From positions 1 through 18,433 of the forward strand of contig JAAEZV010000007.1 in the NCBI GenBank assembly GCA_018222695.1: a stretch of 18,433 nt of DNA. The letters are read 5' to 3'. This stretch comes from Gammaproteobacteria bacterium. GTDB taxonomy: Bacteria; Pseudomonadota; Gammaproteobacteria; Pseudomonadales; Halieaceae. Below the pieces are notes generated by a model. That model saw only the letters and a list, made by a program, of their open reading frames with translations, was not told the DNA's origin and did no database searches. Positions 1 to 7,950 of this stretch are shown here, piece by piece (within the stretch, counting starts at the first letter, position 1; the number at the start of each line of letters is the position of its first letter). A program made the translations under genes and the position numbers.

Positions 1-1680
1 GATCTGGCCCGATACCCGGCCAGCGCCAGCTACCTCGGCATCAAAGATCAGCAGGATCAGTGGAACGACGTCTCCGAATCCTTCCAGCTCGAGTCACTTG
101 AGTTGACCCGGCAGCGTCTGGCCTTTCTTGAAGGTATCGACACCAGCGAACTGTCGCCTGCGCGGCAGCTTTCCTACCGGCTCTATCGTCTCGACCTGGA
201 GCGTACGCTGGCTGGCGCCGCATTTCGGCACCATCGCTACGTGATCCATCAGTTCCGGGGGCCGCACACCAGCCCAATCAGCCTGCTGGTCAATGTGCAC
301 ACGATTAATTCGGAACAGGACGCCGAGGACTACATCGCTCGGCTGAACAACCTGCCCGACTATTTTGATGGTGTGATCGAGCAGATCCAGATCCGGATGG
401 ATAAAGGTTTGTATCTAGTCGATTGGATGATTCCGCAAATTGTAGCGTCCGCCGGCAATGTGCTGGTCGGCGCACCCTTCGACGAGTCGGGTTCCCCCTC
501 GGTGATCTGGGCCGACTTCAACGACAAGCTGGCCGCGCTGAAGGTGGAGCCTGCCATTGCGGAACAGTTGCGAGAGGCCGCGCGAGAGGCCATGTTGACC
601 GCGGTAAAGCCTGCCTACGAGCGCCTGATTGCGGCCGTTCAATCTCAACAGACAGTGGCGCCCCAAGAAGACGGGGTGTGGCGATTCCCCGACGGCGACG
701 CTTTTTACGCCAACCGCTTGCGGGATTTCACGACCACCAATCTCACTCCCGAAGCGATTCATCAAGCCGGGCTTGCCAATGTAGAGCGGTTACATCGGGA
801 GATGCGTTCTGTCATGGCTGAACTGGGTGAAGAGGGCGAGCTATCTGCTTTTCTTGACCAGGTCCGCAATGATGAGTCTCTGCGTTACGACAACACAGAA
901 GCGGGACGGTTGGCATACCTCGACGCTGCCCGCACCGCGATCGACAGGATGGCGGAGCGGCTGCCCGACTATTTTGGTTTGCTGCCGCAATCGGACTTGA
1001 TCGTCAAACGGGTCGAAGCCTACCGCGAACAGTCTGCGGGAAAAGCGTTTTACCAGAGCCCCCCGCCCGATAGGTCTCGTCCAGGCATCTACTACGCCAA
1101 CCTCTACGACATGAACTCCATGCCGACCACTGACCTCGAAGCGCTGGCGTTTCACGAGGGGTTACCGGGACACCACCTGCAGCTGTCGATCGCAGCAGAG
1201 CTGGGCGATGTCCCGGATTTCCAGCGCCACACCCGCTTTACTGCCTTCAGCGAAGGGTGGGGCTTGTACTCGGAGTATTTAGCGAAGGAAATGGGTTTTT
1301 ATCAGGACCCTTATTCCAACTTTGGCCGACTCGCGATGGAGTTGTGGCGAGCCGCGCGTCTGGTGGTCGATACCGGCCTGCATCACAAGCAATGGAGCCG
1401 GGAGCAAGCGGTGGCCTATCTTGTAGCCAACACGCCGAATGCCGAGTATGACTGCCAGCGAGCGATCGAGCGGTACATTGCAATGCCCGGACAGGCGACC
1501 GCCTACATGATCGGTAAATTGCGGATCGTCGAGCTGCGCGAGATGGCTGAGGACGCTCTGGGCGAGGCGTTTGATATCCGCGCCTTCCACGACACGGTAC
1601 TCGGCTCGGGTGCGGTCCCGCTGGATCAGCTTGAGACGAATGTGCAGGCTTTAATTCAGCGGACACTCGCGAATCGCTGA
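1..1680 (+). CDS. DUF885 family metallopeptidase-like protein (5' truncated)
   Basis: The reading frame is open from the first base to the TGA at 1678-1680, giving 559 visible residues, so the N-terminus lies outside the window. The TTG at 103 is internal, because coding continues upstream of it (ARYPASASYLGI, typical of the start of the mature DUF885 domain). The family signature HEGLPGHH is at visible residues 385-392 (bases 1153-1176), followed by FSEGWGLYSEYL from residue 416. The His pair and the later Glu look like a gluzincin-type zinc site, as proposed for DUF885. Family members are usually secreted proteins of about 600 residues with an N-terminal signal peptide, so roughly 40-60 residues are probably missing here; that is an inference. 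The substrate is unknown. The gene is co-directional with katG but separated by 239 bp, so the two are probably independent. A small hairpin after the stop (TCCGCC/GGCGGA, 1684-1701) has no T-run and is not a convincing terminator. Confidence 0.88.
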   Translation, partial: DLARYPASASYLGIKDQQDQWNDVSESFQLESLELTRQRLAFLEGIDTSELSPARQLSYRLYRLDLERTLAGAAFRHHRYVIHQFRGPHTSPISLLVNVHTINSEQDAEDYIARLNNLPDYFDGVIEQIQIRMDKGLYLVDWMIPQIVASAGNVLVGAPFDESGSPSVIWADFNDKLAALKVEPAIAEQLREAAREAMLTAVKPAYERLIAAVQSQQTVAPQEDGVWRFPDGDAFYANRLRDFTTTNLTPEAIHQAGLANVERLHREMRSVMAELGEEGELSAFLDQVRNDESLRYDNTEAGRLAYLDAARTAIDRMAERLPDYFGLLPQSDLIVKRVEAYREQSAGKAFYQSPPPDRSRPGIYYANLYDMNSMPTTDLEALAFHEGLPGHHLQLSIAAELGDVPDFQRHTRFTAFSEGWGLYSEYLAKEMGFYQDPYSNFGRLAMELWRAARLVVDTGLHHKQWSREQAVAYLVANTPNAEYDCQRAIERYIAMPGQATAYMIGKLRIVELREMAEDALGEAFDIRAFHDTVLGSGAVPLDQLETNVQALIQRTLANR

Positions 1681-1919
1681 GTCTCCGCCGTCGCTGGCGG
1701 AACTAACCACACGCCTGACTCAATCCGCAGTCCAACCCAAACGGGGCTCTCTCTGCCATGCGGCAGCTGGCTCAGCCATCAGGCGGCTGGAATGCAGAGC
1801 GCCGCGCTTTTGTGCATCGAAAAAAGCGATCGAATTTATCTAAACAATCATCTTTTCAATTCATGAGTGTGGTGAGTAAATGGGGGGTGGGGTAACTGTT
1901 TTTTACTGAGGACAGCACA

Positions 1920-4181
1920 ATGAAAATAACATTATTGAAGACGGCGGTTGCGCACACCGCACTCGCAGCGGCCCTTGTGGCCCTGCCTGTGATGGACTCG
2001 GTCGCCCGCAGCACGCCCAAAAGCACGCAGGCCTGGTGGCCTGCCAGCCTGGATCTGACGCCTTTGCGTCAGAACGAGCGCAGCACAAACCCGCTGGGAG
2101 CAGACTTTGACTACGCGGCCGAGTTCGCGCGGTTGGATCTTGAGGCATTGAAGGCGGATATTAACGAGACGCTGACCACCTCGCAGCCTTGGTGGCCTGC
2201 TGATTACGGGAACTACGGTCCGTTCTTTGTCCGTATGGCCTGGCACAGTGCGGGTACCTACCGCACCTCGGATGGTCGTGGTGGCGCCGATGGCGGCCAG
2301 CAGCGATTTGAGCCACTGAACAGCTGGCCTGACAACGGCAACCTCGACAAGGCCCGTCGCTTGCTGTGGCCGATCAAGCAGCAGTACGGCAACCAGATCT
2401 CCTGGGCAGACCTCATGGTCCTCGCCGGCAATGTGGCCATGGAGAACATGGGCTTCAAAACCTTTGGTTTTGCAGGCGGCCGCACGGACGATTGGGAGCC
2501 CGAGTGGGTCTACTGGGGTCCCGAGGCAAAGATGCTGGCCGATGAGCGCTATGCCGAGGGCCGTCAGCTCCGAAATGGCCTCGCAGCGGTACAGATGGGT
2601 TTGATCTATGTGAACCCTGAAGGTCCCAACGGTAATCCTGACCCGGTGCTCGCCGCACATGATATCCGCGAGACCTTTGGTCGCATGGCGATGAATGACG
2701 AAGAGACGGTCGCACTGATTGCGGGCGGTCACTCGTTTGGTAAGGCCCATGGTGCGCACAAGCCCAGTGATTGTGTCGGTCCTGAGCCGACCGGTGAGGC
2801 GATCGTTGAGCAGGGCTTCGGCTGGAAGAACACCTGCGGTAAAGGTAACGCTGAAGACACCGTCACATCCGGGCTCGAGGGTGCGTGGACCGCAACACCC
2901 ACCCAGTGGTCGATGATGTATCTGGCCAACCTGTTTGCCTTCGAGTGGGAGCAAACGCGCAGTCCTGCGGGTGCGTTGCAGTGGCAGCCCAAGGACGGCG
3001 CGGCGGCGGGCACAGTGCCCGATGCCCACCTCGAGGGAGTGAGCCACGCGCCGGTGATGTTTACCACCGATTTGTCGCTCAAGTTTGATCCCAGCTACCG
3101 CGAGATCTCAGAGCGGTTCCTTCAGAACCCCGAGGAGTTCGAGCTGGCCTTTGCCAAGGCCTGGTTCAAGCTGACGCACCGTGACATGGGCCCGAAGATT
3201 CGTTACCTCGGTGACGATGTGCCGGCAGAAACCCTGGCTTGGCAGGATCCGCTCCCCGAGCGCGACTACAAGCTGATCAGCGATCGGGATATCCGCAAGT
3301 TGGAGGCGGCGATTGAGGACAGTGGGCTGACCAATACGCAGCTGGTCAGCACTGCTTGGGCTTCGGCCTCGACCTATCGCGGTACCGATATGCGCGGCGG
3401 AGCCAACGGCGCGCGTATTCGTCTGGCGCCCCAGAACCAGTGGGCGATTAACAATCCTGACGCGCTGGCTGAAGTGATCGCTGTGCTGGAAGAAGTGCAG
3501 GATGAGTTCAACAGCGACTTGTCCTTCGGCAAGCAGGTATCACTTGCTGATGTCATCGTGCTCGCGGGTAACGTTGGGGTTGAGCAGGCGGCTGAGGAGT
3601 TCGGGGTCGAGGTATCCATTCCGTTTACGCCGGGCCGTGTTGACGCGATTGAGGGGTCTTTAGACGACACCTCTTGGTCGGTTATGGAGCCGCGTCACGA
3701 CGGGTTCCGTAATTACATGGCTGACCTCGGTTTCATGACGCCCTCGCAGGCACTCATCGACAAGGCAGACATGCTCAATCTGACAGTGTCTGAGATGACG
3801 GCTCTGTTGGGTGGAATGCGGGCGATGAATGCCAACGCTGACGGCAGTGACCGTGGTGTTCTCACGGATCGCCCGGGAGTCTTGAGCAATGATTTCTTTG
3901 TGAATCTGCTCGATATGAATACGGCTTGGGGGCCCTCCTCAGAGGCCTATGTATTCGAAGGCCGTGATCGCCAGACGGGCGAGCTTAAATGGACCGCGAC
4001 AGAGTTTGATCTGGTATTCGGGTCCAACTCCGAGCTGCGTTCAGTGGTGGAGTTCTACGCGTTTGACGAGAGTCGACAGCGGTTTATCAAGGACTTCGCC
4101 AGCGCCTGGACCAAGGTGATGGACGCGGACCGCTTTGACATCGAAGATTCCGGCAACGTTGTGGTGAGCGTGGCGCAGTAA
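1920..4181 (+). CDS. katG: Catalase-peroxidase with N-terminal export signal
   Basis: This bifunctional haem enzyme removes H2O2 by catalase and peroxidase activity. The 753-residue protein has both halves of the duplicated family. Distal-site residues are R105, W108 and H109 in [12 protein letters not shown]. The covalent Trp-Tyr-Met adduct residues are W108, Y230 ([11 protein letters not shown]) and M256. The proximal His is H271 in [11 protein letters not shown], with W323 the likely proximal Trp, and the mobile Arg is R428 in MGPKIRYLG. All key residues are present, so the enzyme should be active. Residues 1-29 form a signal peptide: K3 and K7, a hydrophobic Ala/Leu stretch, then SVA before R30. 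This suggests a periplasmic enzyme like KatP or other exported KatG proteins. The start is supported by TGAGGA at 1907-1912, 7 nt upstream. The 239 bp before the gene are AT-rich around 1820-1860. An imperfect GAT-N7-ATC dyad at 1828-1840 could belong to a LysR-type regulator such as OxyR, but the match is weak. Confidence 0.97.
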   Translation: MKITLLKTAVAHTALAAALVALPVMDSVARSTPKSTQAWWPASLDLTPLRQNERSTNPLGADFDYAAEFARLDLEALKADINETLTTSQPWWPADYGNYGPFFVRMAWHSAGTYRTSDGRGGADGGQQRFEPLNSWPDNGNLDKARRLLWPIKQQYGNQISWADLMVLAGNVAMENMGFKTFGFAGGRTDDWEPEWVYWGPEAKMLADERYAEGRQLRNGLAAVQMGLIYVNPEGPNGNPDPVLAAHDIRETFGRMAMNDEETVALIAGGHSFGKAHGAHKPSDCVGPEPTGEAIVEQGFGWKNTCGKGNAEDTVTSGLEGAWTATPTQWSMMYLANLFAFEWEQTRSPAGALQWQPKDGAAAGTVPDAHLEGVSHAPVMFTTDLSLKFDPSYREISERFLQNPEEFELAFAKAWFKLTHRDMGPKIRYLGDDVPAETLAWQDPLPERDYKLISDRDIRKLEAAIEDSGLTNTQLVSTAWASASTYRGTDMRGGANGARIRLAPQNQWAINNPDALAEVIAVLEEVQDEFNSDLSFGKQVSLADVIVLAGNVGVEQAAEEFGVEVSIPFTPGRVDAIEGSLDDTSWSVMEPRHDGFRNYMADLGFMTPSQALIDKADMLNLTVSEMTALLGGMRAMNANADGSDRGVLTDRPGVLSNDFFVNLLDMNTAWGPSSEAYVFEGRDRQTGELKWTATEFDLVFGSNSELRSVVEFYAFDESRQRFIKDFASAWTKVMDADRFDIEDSGNVVVSVAQ

Positions 4182-4207
4182 CGGCCCACTCCCCGAGTCA
4201 TAAAAAA

Positions 4208-4233
4208 GCCCCGCACATGCGGGGCTTTTTTTT
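4208..4233. terminator. Bidirectional rho-independent terminator between katG and the osmC-like gene
   Basis: The stem GCCCCGC (4208-4214) pairs perfectly with GCGGGGC (4219-4225) around an ACAT loop. It is flanked by six A's (4202-4207) and eight T's (4226-4233). The A-run acts as the U-tract for minus-strand transcripts, so the hairpin can stop both katG and the convergent gene. Confidence 0.95.
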
Positions 4234-4259
4234 AGCTGCGAATTTGTAGCGGCGATGGT

Positions 4260-4703
4260 TCAGTGAGATTGACGGGTAATGTCCACGTCGAGTGTCACCG
4301 TTGCATTGAGTGAATTGGTAATCAGGCAGGTGTCCTCGGCTTTTTTCAGTACCCGCAGTATTTTCTCTTCTTCCAACTCCTCGGGAACGCTGATGCGCAC
4401 TGACAGCTCAATGCGGGTGAATTGCGTCGATCGGTCGACACGTTCCAACGTGCCCGTGGCATCGCAGTCCAGTGCGTGCCAGATGATTTGAGACGGCCCG
4501 GCCATCGCTCGAAATGTCAGCACGAAGCAGTCAGCGACTGCAGCGATGAGCAAGGCTTCAGGAGACCATTGATCACCGGGGCCGCCGAACTCTCTCGGCA
4601 CATCAGTGGTCAGGTCTTTCAGGCCCTGGCTGGTAACGCGCACCCGGGATTGGTCCGCGTTGGCGGTAGCGACACAACGATAGTGGTGGGGGAAATCCTG
4701 CAT
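4260..4703 (-). CDS. OsmC/Ohr-family thiol peroxidase-like protein
   Basis: The 147-residue product has the OsmC fold signature. The two conserved cysteines are C59 in SPEALLIAAVADCFVLTFRA and C126 in KAEDTCLITNSL. In OsmC/Ohr proteins these form the peroxidatic and resolving pair that reduces organic hydroperoxides using lipoylated or dithiol reductants. The spacing and the WSPEALL and CLITNSL motifs fit the broad OsmC subfamily better than strict Ohr, so the substrate is not settled. The protein has no signal peptide and should be cytoplasmic. The start is an ATG at 4703, with a modest AAGG about 5 nt upstream. The gene converges on katG and shares its terminator. It lies 105 bp downstream of the ImuA-like gene on the same strand, so co-transcription from the LexA-controlled promoter is possible but unproven. 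Confidence 0.92.
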   Translation of the reverse strand: MQDFPHHYRCVATANADQSRVRVTSQGLKDLTTDVPREFGGPGDQWSPEALLIAAVADCFVLTFRAMAGPSQIIWHALDCDATGTLERVDRSTQFTRIELSVRISVPEELEEEKILRVLKKAEDTCLITNSLNATVTLDVDITRQSH

Positions 4704-4808
4704 GACAGCCTTGGGGTGGTCAGAAGCGGGCGCAAGGATAGCCGCTCCGTCACCCGGACGCTATACCGAAATGAAGCAAGCGCGGATCCGAATGTGGCCC
4801 TTGCCAGC

Positions 4809-5585
4809 TCATGCAGAGGGCCGGAAGCCGGGTGATGTTCCGAGGGTTTCTGACGGTTCCAGTGATGCCCACACCGCTGCAGCATCGAGCAGTGAGTCAT
4901 CTGTGGGCAGGGAAATAGTTGGGCTTTGACGCCCGCCCCGTTGCTTGAGAATCTTGATTTTCCGGTAACCGTCGATATGGATTTTCAGGCTGGCGGGGGA
5001 GGCTTGCTCCAGTGCTTCAGAAGAGCGAAAGAGAATAGCTGGTGTCCCATGACTGGCTGCTGCCAGCTGTATTTTGCGCAGCTCCGCATAGCGATAATCT
5101 GTGGCGCCCAGCCACACAAATACGGCACTGCAGGTGCTGCTTCGCAAGGCCTGCTCGGTTGACCACAGCACCTCATCGCGGCTCTTGGGATGTACCAGCA
5201 TGATTTCTTGAAGATCGATCCCTTCGCCGGCGAGAAGTGGGGCGTAAGGGGTATAGGGTGGATCAATGAACACCTGCCAACGGCCCTGACCGGATAGTTG
5301 CTTCATCATGGGCATGAACACCCCCATGGCATCCAGACCACACTGGTCGCTGATGACCTCGATACAGCCGCCGACAGGCCAGCCTCTGTTATACAGTTGT
5401 GTATCCAGTACATCGAAACCCGTTCTGACACCGGAGAAGGTGTGGGCATCGCCATTGGCGGCGGTGTTTTCCGGGTGGAGAAAAACACGCTGTTGTTGAC
5501 CGAGACCAGACGGATCCATACCGTGTTGGTCCATACCTCTCCAGGTGTCGGCACGACGGAAAATATCTTCAAGTAGATAATTCAT
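4809..5585 (-). CDS. imuA: ImuA/SulA-family SOS-response protein, without imuB/dnaE2
   Basis: ImuA is an accessory factor of the ImuB-DnaE2 mutagenic translesion polymerase, and SulA, from the same superfamily, blocks FtsZ. I chose the ATG at 5585 (MNYLLEDIFRR, 258 aa) because GGAG lies 6 nt upstream. The in-frame ATG at 5603 lacks a ribosome site, and longer versions would run into the divergent MFS gene. Residues 51-80 (SGVRTGFDVLDTQLYNRGWP then GGCIEVIS) match the ImuA/RecA-like start. Residues 84-160 (MPMMKQLSGQGRWQVFIDPP, LQEIMLVHPK, EQALRSSTCSAVFVWLG) resemble both ImuA and SulA, and LKIHIDGYRK (200-209) resembles the SulA C-terminus. There is no Walker A motif. The ~50-residue N-terminal extension before the core favours ImuA over the shorter SulA. 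The next gene downstream is an OsmC-like gene rather than imuB, which is unusual. A perfect LexA box upstream indicates SOS control. Confidence 0.82.
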   Translation of the reverse strand: MNYLLEDIFRRADTWRGMDQHGMDPSGLGQQQRVFLHPENTAANGDAHTFSGVRTGFDVLDTQLYNRGWPVGGCIEVISDQCGLDAMGVFMPMMKQLSGQGRWQVFIDPPYTPYAPLLAGEGIDLQEIMLVHPKSRDEVLWSTEQALRSSTCSAVFVWLGATDYRYAELRKIQLAAASHGTPAILFRSSEALEQASPASLKIHIDGYRKIKILKQRGGRQSPTISLPTDDSLLDAAAVWASLEPSETLGTSPGFRPSA

Positions 5586-5592
5586 GATGCAC

Positions 5593-5597
5593 TCCCA
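5593..5597 (-). promoter_or_regulatory. Ribosome binding site deciding the imuA-like start
   Basis: On the minus strand GGGAG precedes the ATG at 5585 by 6-7 nt. The alternative in-frame ATG at 5603 has no purine-rich tract upstream. This supports a 258-residue product. Confidence 0.6.
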
Positions 5598-5658
5598 TTT
5601 CATATTGCTGCGCCGAATCACTCCCGCCGACAGGTGGCGTGCTGATGAAACAGCGACA

Positions 5659-5674
5659 ACAGTAAAAATACTGT
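5659..5674. repeat. Second dyad sharing one half with the LexA box
   Basis: ACAGTA (5659-5664), AAAA, TACTGT (5669-5674) form a perfect inverted repeat. Its right half is the left half of the LexA box, so three half-sites stand in a row. The inner order is ACAG...CTGT rather than CTGT...ACAG, so this dyad is not itself a LexA box. Confidence 0.6.
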
Positions 5675-5688
5675 ATAAATAGACAGTA
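5669..5688. promoter_or_regulatory. LexA (SOS) box between imuA-like and MFS genes
   Basis: The 20-mer TACTGTATAAATAGACAGTA carries the exact CTGT-N8-ACAG core (5671-5686) with matching TA flanks, close to the E. coli LexA consensus. It lies 84 bp upstream of the imuA-like ATG and only 7 bp before the MFS ATG at 5696. It includes TATAAAT (5674-5680), a possible -10 element for the MFS direction. LexA bound here could cover promoters in both directions. Confidence 0.9.
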
Positions 5689-5695
5689 TTTGAGC

Positions 5696-6958
5696 ATGAC
5701 CCAAAAAGCAAGTGAGGATTTTTCGGACTGTCGTGAAACACGACAGGTCCATCGATCGGCGCTGGCAGATCCGCGCTTTCGGGGCTATTACCCCGCAAGC
5801 TGGTTCTCAAGTCTCGGCGCTTGGTTACTGCGGTTTCTGTTGGGGTGGAGCGCCTGGGACCTGACGCACCCGGCGACCTGGGTGGGTATTGTCGGTGCCT
5901 TGATGCTGGCACCGGCGCTGTTGTTATCACCGTGGTTCGGGATTCTGTCTGACAGGGTGAATCCGCGTGAGGGACTACGGTTGTCGATGGTGATTCACAG
6001 CGCCATCACGCTGACCGGCACCCTCACGACCTGGCTGGGTTGGTACGATCGCGCGGCCTTGCTGGCGCTCGCGGGCACTCTCGGTGTGGCCACCTCGCTG
6101 CATTCACCGATGCGCCTCGCCCTCGTGCCGCTCCTGGTCACGCGCGAGGCGCTACCCAGTGCGGTGGGGTATTCCGCCATGTCTTTTAATATTGCCCGCA
6201 TGGTGGGTCCTGCTCTGGGGGCGGCCCTGGTTGCGCAGGTCAATGTCAGCGCCGCCTGGTTGACGGCAATGATGATGTTCATGGTGTCGTTCTGGGGTCT
6301 GTCCCGACTGACGATTGAGCGGGACGCGCCCGCGGTGCCATCGTCCTCATTCGTGGACCAGTTGGTCGCAGGCTTTCGCCATTTGTTGGGCCGATCCGAT
6401 CTCAGGTTGTTGCTCGCACTCACGGCGGTCAATGGTCTGCTGGGCCGCACTATTATCGAGTTACTGCCGGCCCTCTCGGGGCAGGTGTTGCAGGGCGGAT
6501 CCGCAGAGCTCGCGGTCCTGGTTGCCATGGCGGGTTTGGGTTCTGTGCTGGGGGGCTTACTAGTCAGTCGTCAGGCCGCTGACCTGGCGCGCCTGATGGC
6601 ACTGGTGTGCGCGGCGATCATGCTGGCAGGCCTGGCTCTCATCAGTTTGCAGTGGTTTGCCGGCTTGGTGGGGCTGGCGCTGTGGGTATCGATGCTCAGT
6701 GTCGTCACCACCGTAGCGGGTACCGGCTCGCAAACGCTCATACAGTTGACGGCCAGTGCCGAGTACCGCGGTCGTGTGATGAGCGTTTGGACAATGCTGG
6801 CTATGGGCGCGCCTGCATTGGGCGCTGCTTTACTCGGCGCGGGGGTGGATGGTTTTGGCTTCAGTCGTGTCGCCATATGGACAGGATGCGCGGGGATTGT
6901 TTTGGTTATCGGTCTCTACGCGCGCCGCTCGCGCGTACTGGCAGGCAGTGATCCCTGA
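5696..6958 (+). CDS. MFS transporter, DHA3/EntS-like exporter
   Basis: This 420-residue protein has twelve predicted membrane segments in two halves of six, joined by a short polar linker (roughly residues 205-225, TIERDAPAVPSSSF). The loop after the second segment reads FGILSDRVNPREGLRLS, the MFS motif-A region (G-x3-D-R). The overall look is of the MFS_3/DHA3 group, which includes the enterobactin exporter EntS and several drug exporters; the substrate cannot be read from sequence. I prefer the ATG at 5696 over the TTG at 5690. Neither has a good ribosome site, and the LexA box ends 8 bp before the ATG, so the transcript may be nearly leaderless if TATAAAT at 5674 is the -10. The gene is divergent from the imuA-like gene and convergent with holA, whose 3' end it overlaps by 43 bp. 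SOS induction is inferred from the operator position. Confidence 0.88.
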   Translation: MTQKASEDFSDCRETRQVHRSALADPRFRGYYPASWFSSLGAWLLRFLLGWSAWDLTHPATWVGIVGALMLAPALLLSPWFGILSDRVNPREGLRLSMVIHSAITLTGTLTTWLGWYDRAALLALAGTLGVATSLHSPMRLALVPLLVTREALPSAVGYSAMSFNIARMVGPALGAALVAQVNVSAAWLTAMMMFMVSFWGLSRLTIERDAPAVPSSSFVDQLVAGFRHLLGRSDLRLLLALTAVNGLLGRTIIELLPALSGQVLQGGSAELAVLVAMAGLGSVLGGLLVSRQAADLARLMALVCAAIMLAGLALISLQWFAGLVGLALWVSMLSVVTTVAGTGSQTLIQLTASAEYRGRVMSVWTMLAMGAPALGAALLGAGVDGFGFSRVAIWTGCAGIVLVIGLYARRSRVLAGSDP

Positions 6959-7950
6959 GCCAGCACAACCACGAGCCGCTCCAATAAACTCCAGGGTTCT
7001 CCCTGCATAAAACCCTTACTGGCGCCATCCGCGTGAAAGCTGAGTGCCTGCATCTCAGCGAGATCTCGGCCGCCCAGCCTGTTCATCGCTGAGCGCACCA
7101 GCGCCTGTCGATTCCGCCATACCCCACGCTGACTCAGTGCCGCATTCACAGGCGTGCCGCCGGCTATTTCCCGCTTCAAATCTGCGAGCAACCTGACCTC
7201 CCGCGAGAGGGCCCACAACAACACGGGTGGTTGGATCGCCTCGGCCCGCAGCCCCCGTAATGTCCGCACGGCTCCCCGGCTATCCCCCGACATGGCAACG
7301 TCGACCAACCGGAACGCGTCGTAGCGGGCGTTATCCGACACGGTGTCTGCTACCAACTCCGCGGTGATGGTCTGCTCGCCGTGTAGCAGCCGCAACTTTT
7401 CGATTTCCTGTGACGCTGCAAGCAGGTTGCCCTCCAATCGCTCGGCCAGCAGCGTCACAGCGTCGTTGTCTGCGGTCAGCCCAGCGGTCTTCATGCGGGC
7501 AGCTATCCAGCCGGGTAACTCGGCCGGAGAGATCGGCCACACCGGGAGTACGACCCCTGCCTGATCCAGCGCGACGTACCATTTGCTCTTCTGCGACTGT
7601 TTATCGATGCGCCCGCTGATGATGAGCAGGACATCCTCCTGCTCTCCCGCGAGGTACTCTTGTATCGCCTTGCTGCCCTCGGTTCCGGGCTTGCCGCTGG
7701 GAAGTTGCACTTCGATTAATTTTCGATCGGCAAAAAGGGATAGCGAGCCGGCACTATGACCAAGCTCCAACCAATCGTCTTTGCCAGAGATGGTAATGCG
7801 CTGGCGCTCCGCACAGCCCGCGGCGCGAGCCGCAGCGCGAATGGCATCGGCGCACTCCTGCACAATCAGTGGCTCATCGCCTGAAATCAGATAGCAGGGT
7901 GCAAGATGTTGTGAGAGATGGTCAGCGAGCTGCGGGGGCTTCAGTTGCAT
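6916..7950 (-). CDS. holA: DNA polymerase III subunit delta
   Basis: HolA is the clamp-loader wrench subunit that opens the beta sliding clamp within the gamma/tau complex. The 344-residue protein has the usual family length. Its start, [20 protein letters not shown] then LISGDEPLIVQECADAIR, is the typical delta N-terminus, and LFADRKLIEVQLPSGKPG is the beta-binding region. The C-terminal helical collar domain includes DAFRLVDVAMSGDSRGAVRT and LLWALSREVRLLADLKR. Its ATG shares the A with the lptE stop codon (TGATG, 7948-7952), so translation is probably coupled. It is the last gene of the minus-strand run in this window. Its 3' end overlaps the convergent MFS gene, and no hairpin terminator is visible at the junction. 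Confidence 0.96.
   Translation of the reverse strand: MQLKPPQLADHLSQHLAPCYLISGDEPLIVQECADAIRAAARAAGCAERQRITISGKDDWLELGHSAGSLSLFADRKLIEVQLPSGKPGTEGSKAIQEYLAGEQEDVLLIISGRIDKQSQKSKWYVALDQAGVVLPVWPISPAELPGWIAARMKTAGLTADNDAVTLLAERLEGNLLAASQEIEKLRLLHGEQTITAELVADTVSDNARYDAFRLVDVAMSGDSRGAVRTLRGLRAEAIQPPVLLWALSREVRLLADLKREIAGGTPVNAALSQRGVWRNRQALVRSAMNRLGGRDLAEMQALSFHADGASKGFMQGEPWSLLERLVVVLAQGSLPASTRERRA

Noticed and set aside
1684..1701. TCCGCC/GGCGGA hairpin after the DUF885 gene as a terminator
   Set aside because: The stem is only 6 bp and no T-run follows.
1828..1852. OxyR-type site upstream of katG
   Set aside because: Only GAT/ATC ends of the dyad match; the spacing and inner bases do not fit the known motif well enough.
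1932..3047. 371-codon open frame on the minus strand inside katG
   Set aside because: It is antisense to a fully supported katG and its translation resembles no known family; it is a GC-rich shadow frame.
5393..5404. CTGTTATACAG inside the imuA-like gene as a second LexA box
   Set aside because: The spacing between CTGT and ACAG is 3 nt, not 8, and it lies within coding sequence.
5586..5930. Long N-terminal extension of the imuA-like frame up to 5930 on the minus strand
   Set aside because: It overlaps the MFS gene and the LexA box, contains low-complexity Arg/Ser/Pro, and no ribosome site supports it; the ATG at 5585 has GGAG.
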